Source: Symsagittifera roscoffensis
Taxonomy: Eukaryota; Xenacoelomorpha; Acoela; Convolutidae
Reading direction: 5' to 3'
DNA: 64,000 bases
Assembly (NCBI RefSeq): GCF_963678635.1
Contig: NC_087063.1
Coordinates: forward strand, 38,394,759 to 38,458,758
Shown: in pieces, positions 9,605 through 19,300 of the stretch
How the letters are laid out: every line of letters begins with the position of its first letter
Numbering within the stretch: position 1 is the stretch's first letter
Translations under genes and position numbers: made by a program
The notes under the pieces: generated by a model
Databases searched by the model: none
What the model was told of the DNA's origin: nothing
The model's input: the letters and a program-made list of their open reading frames with translations, nothing else

Positions 9605-12600
9605 CTGTACACAACACCACAATACGTCACACATTGAGGCACAGTTTCAGACGCTACTACATCCGCATCAACACTTAGTCGAAAAGTTCCCTGTCATCGT
9701 GATTTGAAAACTAGCTTCTCGATTGACTCACAAAAAGTAGGACCGCACAAGTGAAAAGGGAAGAACCTCAGACAAAACACGTTGAGCGTGAGATGTTAGG
9801 CTAAAAGTGGATATATGTAACATTCTATCAAAACCACAAACGTTTATAATCAAGCTCAAACTCAAAACAGCTATGATAAAGGCCCAGCTTAAAACAGTTA
9901 ACACTTGTAACGAAGTGTTCCCCGTTTCTTTCAATTTTGGCCTATTGACAAATAAAAGTAAACTTTACCTCGGGATTATTAATCTGAAAATAAACCCAGA
10001 ACACAAACTCGCATCATAGTAAAAAAAATTCAAAAAGCTGCATCAACATCACACTTTTCTTCTCAAAGCTTTGAGTTGCTCCTTAGAATATCCCAGGTTG
10101 ACAAAAAATGATAGCCATACAGCTCCCATACTGTGGCGAATACTTTAAAAAATGTTTGTAAAAAGCATGAAAAATTATGACTCGAGTTTTTCATTTATGA
10201 TAATTGAATGACCAGAGAGTATAAAGAATATTTTTGTTATTTCTCGGAAAAAATTTTTTACTTTAAGTTAGCTGTTTTACCCCTTTTCATACCCACATAA
10301 CAACATTCATTGATAAACAAAGCTCAGAAGCTTAAAAAGTTTTCTCATGCGACAGTTTTTTTTGCAAAACTACACAGGTGTGAAAACTGCCATTTACGCT
10401 AATTTGGGAGATATAGCGCGCAAAATACCCTGCCCTTAAGAATCGTAAGAAGTTTATTTCTTCCAAATTGATTTTACATGCAAATTTTTGAGAAAAAAAT
10501 TTTTTCAAACCATTTCGCAACCGACAATCTTTTACATAAGTTTTGGTTCTCTAAAATTATTCAATTAGATTAGAAATACATTTAACCTCTATACGTAATT
10601 AAATGTTTGTAAATTATTTTGTCTGGACGTTTCTGAGTCATAACTTCGATTAGACATGTACGTTTTTGAGTAAAAACAAAAAATTATATTAAATTTTCAT
10701 TGTCAACTCCCTGCTTCTGAACTTATCGCGCGTGTTCAAGCCCAGCTTCTGCTTCTTGATTTGCAGTGCCTCTAGTGTTAACAGTTTGCTTTGACTTTTC
10801 GACCTGTCTAAGACTTCACAAATAATAAGTGCGCTATTTACCTGCTAAAAGTGATTGTAGTTTTCATGTTCCGCAAATCAGAACATTGCTTAAATTTCGT
10901 AACTTGCTGCATGATAATTGGCTTTGGTTACCTCTATTTTGATTAAAAAGCCTTGAAGGCTTAACACCCCTTGGTGATTGCGTTAAACATTTCTTCTCAC
11001 TGTCCAAGGGCTTGCCTTTGCTCTCAGTGAATTTGCAAAGGGCATCTGCTGCTAAATTTGCGTACTAATTTTCAGGGTACTGATCTGTAAGCCACTGTAT
11101 TCTGTTACTTTCCATAGCTTTATCCAATTGCTCCCAACTAGATGTACTCCTAAACACGCTATGTACAGTGTCTTGGGTAACAATACACTTGCACTGAGTT
11201 GGGGCGCATTGATGTTCAAATCCAGAAAACACCCGTCTAGATAAAATTATTCCTGAGTGAACTGTAGAGAACTGGCGGGATCTAAACATGAGTTAGATCA
11301 GTTTTGAATGTTTAAGCAAAGTCATCTACATGCCTGAGGGCCATTTTAACCTTTGGAGTATGCTTTTCGTTGATCTTCGTGCGCTAGGAGTTTTCACAAT
11401 ACCAGACAATCTCGGTTATCGAGGTGCAAACATCATCGGATTTAAATTCCACATTCCAAATTTATAAAGCTACCAGATTTAGCATCTCTCGCATTCAACC
11501 ACTTCAATGTAATTTTTACTTTCCTGCTGCAACAGGGACACAAACCGTTCTTGCCATCGATTGGCTGTAGCTCCGACCCATCCGGTGTTTTCTGTTTCAA
11601 AGCAAACTCAAGTTTTTTCAGTCAAATATTTGAAAAGTTCACAGCAAGGGAAGCGCATGCAGCTAGATCATGGATTTGAACATAACATGAATTATTACGC
11701 TGAAATAGCCTTGTTGATCGCCATATTCAAAAGCTTTTCGATTGTGGATCTTTGAACTTCAGGAGAGGACTCCTGGCTGTACAGCTTCTGTAAGGCAATT
11801 TCAATTGTCTTATTTCAAGGGAACTTTAGTCTATAGGCTTTTCAAGTCAAGAGATACAATAGTTTCATCCGGATCTAGAGCAGTATTTTTAATTGTTTCA
11901 CTGTCATCTTTACGAGCTGCTCGGAAGAGATAGAACTTGTCGTACAGGTGTCTCAGCCTTGTGCACATTAGTTAAACCGTACAACGTCCTCACCTGTTGA
12001 CCTTAGTTAAAATAAAAACCTGAGGAAAAAAGCTGAGGACAACAGGTAAAATGCAAATGGAGATAGGCAATCAAGTCTTAATAAGACGTTACCAGACGCA
12101 AAAGATATCACTCTAAACTAAAATTGCACGTGAAATTTGGGCAATAATTCCTCACAAGCGACAAATAAACACAAACGAGTTATAATTTAATGCTCAAAAG
12201 CACCTAAAAATTGATCTGTAGATCCAAGGGAGATCCATCAGGCAGTAATAAATTTTTTTAAAAATCTTTTTTAGTGAATTTTTTCATATTTTGAACCTAA
12301 AAACAGTTTATCATTTAAGTTTTGGGTCATGCTTTTTGAAACACCCAAGCATCTATAATGATTCGAAAGCAATTTAAGTGTCCGTTTTATACAAGTAACA
12401 TCATATAAATTACATATTTTTAGTAAATTTTGGAGCATCGGGTCTACGAAATACCCAAAAAAATTTTATTAATTTTTTGCAACGTTGGTTTGAGAGCAGA
12501 ATTGATTTAAAAATTTTAGGCGCAATTTAAAGTTTCGAACTAAATAAATACCAATTTTGCCATTTTATGGAAATCGTATGACTATTAATTTCTCCCGGAG

Positions 12601-12691
12601 TTTCTCTCGGAAAACCCATATGGAATTGTTCGTATTTTCGTTCATGGGTGTAAACACGGGATAACTATGGTATAAATATTGGTTGGTCTAC
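9605..12691. other. Intron 7; probably degraded transposon, no gene
   Basis: AT-rich, with no exon needed between exons 7 and 8. A minus-strand frame at 11065-11289 (QCAPTQCKCIVTQD, SSWEQLDKAMESNRIQW) sits in a region (about 10720-11950) with many broken short frames that look like retroelement pol decay, but I could not assign a family. Confidence 0.3.
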
Positions 12692-13006
12692 CTTGAGTAT
12701 ATCCAAGTCAAGGTAAGTGAGCCTGCCAGTCATGAAGGAGGCGAGATTGGCGGTGTAGGAGGACACTACTAGGAGAGCTATTCCAGCCCAGACACAAGTG
12801 AGCAGCCTGGCCGAGAGGCTGCGGGGAAGTTTGCAGGGGTGTGTGTTGAGGAACATGAGGGAATAGACTAGGGTGATGGCGGAAGAAAAGGCAAAGATGC
12901 CACCGCCGCCGCCGCCGCCGCCACTCTTCCCCTCCTTCTGGTGCTGCTTCTGACTATTCCTCGGGTTGAGTCCATAGGGGCTGCACCACTCGCACACAGC
13001 CTTCAC
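12692..13006 (-). CDS. Receptor exon 7: M1-M2 linker, pore loop, M3 with SYTANLA
   Basis: The acceptor ACAATTATAG precedes 13006 and the donor is CTCAAG|GTAGAC; both ends are phase 0 (105 codons). VKAVCEWCSPYGLNPRN is followed by a basic, Gln-rich linker with eight consecutive Gly, then the pore loop FSSAITLVYSLMFLNTHPC, the M3 flank PRSLSARLLTCVWAGIALLV, and the gating motif SYTANLASF (usual form SYTANLAAF). Aligned without gaps between SSA and PRS, the selectivity N-site is Leu and the N+1 site Asn, which is unusual. The SYTANLA motif makes the family call close to certain. Confidence 0.95.
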
Positions 13007-13164
13007 CTATAATTGTATTTAATAATACTTTTATTTAGATCTCACACTACTCAAATTAATTGCTATCGATCAACCTAAGACGTTAGAGTCATTTAACCAA
13101 AAGAGCCATGTGGCTGAGTAAACAGAATGATGATCATTTGTAACAATTAATAGAGGGAACTTAC

Positions 13165-13314
13165 TACAGCGAGTGTGTTCATGCTCACAAATATGAACAG
13201 CCACACTTTGGCATCCAGGGGTTGTAGGAAAGCGAACATCTGGGGTCTGGGGGGCTTCTTGGCCACCATGATTGCAAAACCAGAGTAGAAGTATGGAATG
13301 GTGAAGCGCACTAC
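13165..13314 (-). CDS. Receptor exon 6: end of S1 and transmembrane segment M1
   Basis: The acceptor is GCTGGGTAG|GTAGTG and the donor CTCGCTGTA|GTAAGT; both are phase 0. The 50 codons read VVRFTIPYFYSGFAIMVAKK, then PPRPQMFAFLQPLDAKVW and the hydrophobic LFIFVSMNTLAV. This is the conserved passage from the end of S1 (F-S/T-x-P-Y/F...G) through the pre-M1 helix (F-L-x-P-L/F-x-x-x-V-W) into M1. Joined to exon 5 it completes RSQVVRFTIPY. The intron upstream (19,984 bp) contains the giant LTR element. Confidence 0.9.
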
Positions 13315-13656
13315 CTACCCAGCAGAATAGAATAGAACTAGTTTTATGTATACTTTCCGACAGAAGAAAAATCCATGTGATCATGCAACAAAGGGGCGCT
13401 GTAAAAATAAGTCAATTTGAAATCAACCAACAGAACAATAGTTCTCTCCGTTTTTTGGGTTGTTTTTTCCATGTCTTGAGTGAAAAAACTCTGCTCTGCC
13501 TAATAGTTTTTGAAAGCAGTCAGACGGTCTACGATGTCACATTTCCGGCTCTTCCCTTCCCCACCCCCCATCTGCGAGTTTATAAGGTAATAGCTTCATT
13601 AGTATTTGGAAGTTTTTGATTGTGGTCCAAACCTTCAGTGCTACTTGCAGGGCAAC

Positions 13657-14166
13657 TGGAACCAGTTCTAAACTAGTATTTATAATTGGATATAAATACA
13701 ATTATTTTATTGATAAAACTATTTGCTAAGCGCTGCATGTAAAATGCTCGATTCTGATTGGCTGAAAATTCCCAAGTTAGAACCAAGTTAACATCCTCCC
13801 CCCTAAACGTGTTTGGGGGGAGGATGTTAACTTGGTCCAATATTACTAACTAACCAATCATAATCCATCTCTAACATTGACACTTATTTGTAAGTGCTGA
13901 AACTACTTGTAGTTTCAGCACCAGAACAATTTGAATAAAAATTAGACCACAGTGAATCTCCTTCTGGATAAACTCAAGAACTAACTCGCGAAAACCAGTA
14001 TACACTAGATCTATTGAGACTAGGAAATATAAGAGTAAGAATAGGATCGGTATTAGACTTAGGAAGTTGCACGAACCTATCCGGCCGAAAATAGATAGCG
14101 TGGCAAACAGACGGTGTACCCTATCCGAAATTACTCTATGAGAAGGCCACCCCGGACCTAAGTTCA
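13657..14166 (+). repeat. Diverged relative of the giant element's LTR (solo or truncated)
   Basis: The start (TGGAACCAGTTCTAAACTAG), the middle (CACTTATTTGTAAGTGCTGA, TAGATCTATTGAG) and the 3' part (GGATCGGTATTAGAC, CAGACGGTGTACCCTATCCG) match the 410-bp LTR of the intact element, and the end (CCTAAGTTCA) matches CCTAACTCA. It is about 100 bases longer because of an insertion near 13690-13840 that includes a perfect hairpin. No clear target duplication flanks it. It lies 42 bases upstream of the intact element. Confidence 0.8.
13783..13835. repeat. Perfect 21-bp inverted repeat (hairpin) inside the diverged LTR
   Basis: The arms 13783-13803 and 13815-13835 are exact reverse complements (left arm CCAAGTTAACATCC then TCCCCCC) around an 11-base loop. 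The neighbouring text also contains CCCAAGTTAGAACC just before the left arm. Confidence 0.9.
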
Positions 14167-14208
14167 CGTTGTCTGGTCATTATGAAAATTGACATGCGGT
14201 CTAACTAA

Positions 14209-14618
14209 TGGAACCTGATCTAAACTACATTTTATGATTGGATAATTTAGATATTTTACCAATGTAAAGTATTTAATATTAACCAATCATGATCCATCTA
14301 ACTAACAACCCACTTATTTGTAAGTGCTGAAGTTACTTGTAATTTCAGCACCAGAGAGATTTGAATTTAACTTAGAAATTAGTTGGACTCTCCCGAGCAC
14401 TTCAACAGCCGCAATAGACCAGTATACCCTAGATCTATTGAGCCTAGCAGAGACTAGTTAAACAACCTGAGACTAGATAGTATAAGAGTAAGATTAGGAT
14501 CGGTATTAGACTAAGAAGTTGCACGAATCTATCCGGCCGAAAATAAGATAGCGTGACGAGCAGACGGTGTACCCTATCCGAAATTACTCTATGAGTTAAC
14601 CAACTCGGTCCTAACTCA
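14209..14618 (+). repeat. 5' LTR of the giant element
   Basis: It starts TGGAACCTGATC and ends GGTCCTAACTCA, and aligns end to end with 32714-33123 without a visible length difference. A TATA-like TATAAGAG lies at 14481-14488. It is preceded by CTAA, also found right after the 3' LTR. Confidence 0.95.
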
Positions 14619-14620
14619 TC

Positions 14621-14638
14621 TGGTGCGACCATAAGTCT
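14621..14638 (+). promoter_or_regulatory. Candidate primer-binding site
   Basis: Two bases after the 5' LTR the sequence TGGTGCGACCATAAGTCT begins. TGG complements a tRNA CCA end, and the next bases would pair with an acceptor arm ending GGTCGCACCA. The tRNA was not identified. The position is canonical; the pairing is inference. Confidence 0.55.
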
Positions 14639-14705
14639 CGAACAAGACCTTAATAGCTTAGAATTAACCAAAATAGATTAGAAATTAGACAAAAACATTT
14701 ACAAA

Positions 14706-14939
14706 ATGTTATACGACAATAATTTAATCGAAATGTCTCTACGACTCAATAGATCAGAGCCAATATTCCGAACCATAACAGAACTACCCGGAATTGGAAG
14801 AAGACCTCGAACCAGAGACGACATACGACAAAGTAGAAACTTGCCATATAGCTATATGATAGTTAGGCAAAAACCAGAACAAACTTTTATATTTAGAATA
14901 CTACTGGCAATGAATTTAGATTTTCATTTGCAAACATAA
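14706..14939 (+). CDS. Possible small leader ORF of the giant element (77 aa)
   Basis: This is the first ATG-initiated frame of any length after the 5' LTR. It encodes a basic, Arg-rich peptide (SLRLNRSEPIF, GIGRRPRTRDD) with no recognised domain. It lies about 930 bases before ORF1, with non-coding leader between. It could be a genuine upstream ORF or chance in an AT-rich leader. Confidence 0.25.
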   Translation: MLYDNNLIEMSLRLNRSEPIFRTITELPGIGRRPRTRDDIRQSRNLPYSYMIVRQKPEQTFIFRILLAMNLDFHLQT

Positions 14940-15871
14940 AACCTTGAAGTTAATCTTCAAAATCATTTCAGGCGCTAAACAAAATTATTAATATACAATA
15001 ACGATTGATAAAAAGATCTAAGATCGTTTTCCTAAAACTCTGCAGTAATATACAAAACATGTTTGAAAAATATTTATTGAAAAATAAAAATAAAAATTAG
15101 TAGCATGACAATAAATGGTTAGTAATCATAAATCATCCTGTTGTTCCAGCTCCATCACCTAAAACATAACAGCAATCATAAACCCACTAATATCATCAAA
15201 ACACTAAATCTTTCCTTTACACACATTTAAAATTTTATTAAAACTTAAATTCACTTAATTTTAAAACCAGATCATCAAGGCTTATCCTTGGATCTTAAAT
15301 CATTTTCTACTTAATTAAATTTCAAATTTGATCATCAAGGCTTATCCTTGGATCAAACAGAACAACTTTGTTCTCCCCCACCCACTTAATTAGTGTCTAA
15401 CGACCTCAAACGTCGATTCACTACCCAACCCTTTCTAAAGACCTAAGACTAATAGAAATTTTTAAACAAAACTAATCATTCAAATTAGGATAAACAGTGA
15501 AGAACTTCGGTTATTCATCCTTCACTTGACCCCCCCTCTTACCAGACCCAGGATAAATCTTAGACTTAGTAAGTTTAAAATAGTATCTAACGAACTACTC
15601 GCGTTCTAATTATACCTGAACCTTGTGGATCGATTTACTATTCTCCAACCCTTGAACACAATCACTACCCCTAAGTAAGATTAAGTAAGTTAACACCTTA
15701 ACTTATACTAGCCACGAGAAAGTAAAAAATCATTCTTCGGAATCGATATACTTTTCTCTCCAACCCTGAACAAACAGACCCAGGTTAAGCTAACAAAAAA
15801 ATCGTAAGAACTAACAGTTTAAGAAAATAGAAACCATTTAACAACCTTTTGCATCCGTCATCCTAAACCTT
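14940..15871 (+). other. Non-coding leader of the giant element
   Basis: No protein is supported. The stretch contains two copies of a stem-loop sequence (15270-15294 and 15330-15354) and would hold packaging and translation signals by analogy with other LTR elements. Confidence 0.5.
15270..15354 (+). repeat. Twin 25-base stem-loop repeats in the element leader
   Basis: A 25-base sequence beginning GATCATCAAGGCTTATCCTT and ending GGATC occurs identically at 15270-15294 and 15330-15354. Each copy is an imperfect palindrome (GATC-AT-CAAGG, loop, CCTTG-GATC) that could fold in RNA. Confidence 0.85.
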
Positions 15872-16339
15872 ATGTCATTTAAAAACCTAGGAAATAAACA
15901 AACAATCGTTTTACACAATTGTGAAATAGATAACAAAAAATACGACCTTGTAATCACACCTCATACACAAACAGTTGGATACATTCGAACAAAACGACAA
16001 ACACTAAAAAGAAAAATAATAACGAAACAAAGACAAATAACACGAAAAAGATTTTCAAAAAACCGAAACGCATTTTCAGAATCAGAAACCAACAGTTTAG
16101 ACGAACTTTACAAACTAAAAGAATCAATAGATAAAAATTGCCCACTTCACGATCAATTATATTTTTCTGACTCAGAAACAACTTCAAATTCATCAAAAAG
16201 AGGAAAAAGAAGAATAAAAAAGCAGTATAAACACAAACCAGTACATTTATACAATTGGAATCAACCAATTAGACACATTGATAATTACATATTAACAGTC
16301 ATCGAACGAAAAAATGAGCTCAACGCACACCCCAGGTGA
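15872..16339 (+). CDS. ORF1 of the giant element: small basic protein (155 aa), unknown
   Basis: The ATG at 15872 opens a 155-residue frame that overlaps the start of Gag-Pol by 26 bases in another frame. The protein is rich in Lys and Arg (TKRQTLKRKIITKQRQITRK, KRGKRRIKKQYKHK), with a middle acidic, serine-rich stretch (DSETTSNSSK). It resembles a nucleic-acid-binding accessory protein only in composition. I recognise no family. The overlap suggests translation of Gag-Pol by leaky scanning or reinitiation from the same RNA, or a spliced message for one of the two. Confidence 0.6.
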   Translation: MSFKNLGNKQTIVLHNCEIDNKKYDLVITPHTQTVGYIRTKRQTLKRKIITKQRQITRKRFSKNRNAFSESETNSLDELYKLKESIDKNCPLHDQLYFSDSETTSNSSKRGKRRIKKQYKHKPVHLYNWNQPIRHIDNYILTVIERKNELNAHPR

Positions 16340-19300
16340 AGAAAGTCCAGATGATGATGAAATCTTTCCTTTTATAGTAGATGCAACCACTGATAGAGGA
16401 CAGCATATATTTTGCAAAAATTTACTATTAAATTTATTTGAACCCGGAATCAGTCCATGTAAAACAGAGTTCCCAGATGTAAAAATCAAAAGACAAATCA
16501 TAGACCACTACTTAAAAGATATATGCAACATAACGCAACAGTATGGAATCTACTCCATAGAATTCACCTCACCAAACCATAATAATAGAAAATATACAAT
16601 TCAAACAGACGATCTTGATTTAGAATTTTCAAAAGTTTTTTCAGAATATATAAAAAGCATCCAATATCATAACTCACAAAGAGCAAACTCCATATTCACC
16701 AATGAAGTTTTCGCAATAATATATAGTTATATTTCGATATTAGAAAACGAAATCCCAATAACAAATGTCTCACCGACAGAAACATCTAAACATTTAAGAG
16801 TACGACATGAAATCACACTACTCTCTAGTTATTTAAACATCATTAAAGAAAATTTCACGAAAGACGACGTTTCACAACATACAAAACACGATCTACAAAA
16901 AATTTTGGCATGGTTCATAATAGATTATTTCACACACAATATTGATTTAATTGCACAAGCAAGAAAAAATTTTAGACCCCAAAACTCGAACGATGATACA
17001 GCTATCACAGAACAATCAGATTATGTTTGGGACCCCGAATGGTCTCATCCCGCATTTATAAGCTTCCCACAATCAATCTCAAGTCAAGCAATAAGTACGA
17101 TATCTTACATAAGAGATTATGTAAAAGTAATACCATTAACCATTGATGCAACACCATTAAACTATAATACATTTTTGCCCGATACACAAAATAATAGTTT
17201 AAACTCTACAGTTATACACAATGAAAACCTCAATGGAACTAGGAATCTTACTCAACAAGATATCCAGACACCATCACACTTCATAAATGAAGAAATTGTA
17301 CACACAACAACTACACAACAAAGTATTTCACCAATACGCCCAAATTTAACAACACCAAGAAATACAAATCCTTCACAAACACAGGTAACCTTACAATCAA
17401 CCGTTAAACCTTCGGTTGCCCCTAAATATTCACATATGGATTACCAAACATACAGACCCATGACAATACCATCAAAAACACACAAAACATTCACTAGAAA
17501 CAACTTTACAGACCATAATTATAATTATACACATCCATCAAAAACATATAATCAACCACGAAGAAATTTTAACCAATATACAAGATCTCGAAATTGGGAT
17601 AACCCAATGACCCAACCTAATTCAATAAATTTCCAAACAAATCCTCCACAGGATCACAGTGAAAATTACCCATTTTTTCAACAAAATAAAAATAAAAAAC
17701 AGACATCTTATCAAATGGATTATTTATCCTCAGATGATGATTTCTTACAACCAGATATATTTGCACCAAATACTCAAGAATATCGTAGACAAGGAATACA
17801 GAGAACACGTACAAATCATAGAAATTTTTCTCCACAATCAATAGATGCACAACATCAACAACCAATTCAACAACAAAATCTAATTAATACACAATCTTTT
17901 CAACCAATTCAACAACAAAATCCAATGACTGCACACTCGTATCAACCATCACAAATGCAAAATGAAATACCACTCCCATATTATCTCCAACAACATGAAA
18001 TAACAAGAAACCAACTTTCAAATTTTTCTCAAATGCCAAATGCAGCAGAATCATTACAAATGACAATTAATCCATACCTTATGGGTGGATCATCAATAAC
18101 ATCAAACAAACCTTTAATGGTTTTCACAGGAACAGACCCTGAATACTCTGTAGAAGATTATTTAAATGCAGTAACAGCAAACCTGATTTTAAATATTGGA
18201 CCTGAACCAATTAATACGCCACTACATCAAAATTGGATACATCGACGCACAGCGTTAATACAAACAACCTTAGATGGCGCAGCCCAAAAATGGTTTTCAG
18301 TACTACCTCTAGAAATAAAATCAAACTGGAAAAGGTTTACACAAGAATTTTCAAAAATGTTTGACTCCGAAAGAAACAAACAACAACAAAGAGTTTTATG
18401 TAATGAAATTCGCAGATTACCAAACGAAACCATCAAGCAAATAGCAGTACGAATCGAAACACTAGTTCGAAAAGCATATTCATTAAATACACATGACTAT
18501 AAAAACACAAAGATGACAGAAATCTTAATGATGACCTTAACACCACAATTAAGGAAAATAGCAATAAAAAAGAGAGCATCCCATCCTTCTTCAATTCGAG
18601 AACCCGATTTAGATTTTCGAAAACTAGTAGACAAATTAGAACAAGCAGAAATCACGATGAAACTAGAAGAAACGGAAAATCTGAAATTACAATACGTTAA
18701 TAGAATTGAAACAACTCCCACTAATATTAATAATATACAGGAATCAGAGACAGACCTCGTTGAAAAAATCACTGAAATACTCAATATTTACGAAAAGAAC
18801 CCGAACTTTAAAGGCAAACCATCTTTCAAAAAATGGTGTAATTATTGCCGACGATACGGACATAGTATATCCGAATGTAGACAAAAACAGCAAGACAATC
18901 AAAATAAACCTCAAAAATATAAAGAACCAAATAAATCATTCTATCAATACATGAAAAAAGATCAAAATCTACCGAACAAAACAGTCCACAGCAACAACAG
19001 TTCAGGAAAACCACTCCCGAACAATACAAATTATACAAGAAATCAATCACCATATAACTCAAGTTATAGAGGAAGATCGCCAGAACGAAGAAATACACAA
19101 AATTCATCACAAAATCACTACAATAGACCAAATAGTAGAAGTAACTACTCCAGATCAAATTCAAATACACAACGATTTGTTTCTAGATCTAATTCCCAAT
19201 CAAGAAATAACTACTATCCAAACAACCAATCACGAAATTCATCATACAATAGGAATAGAAACTACTCCTATAATCGAAATAGAAGTTATTCAAACAACCG

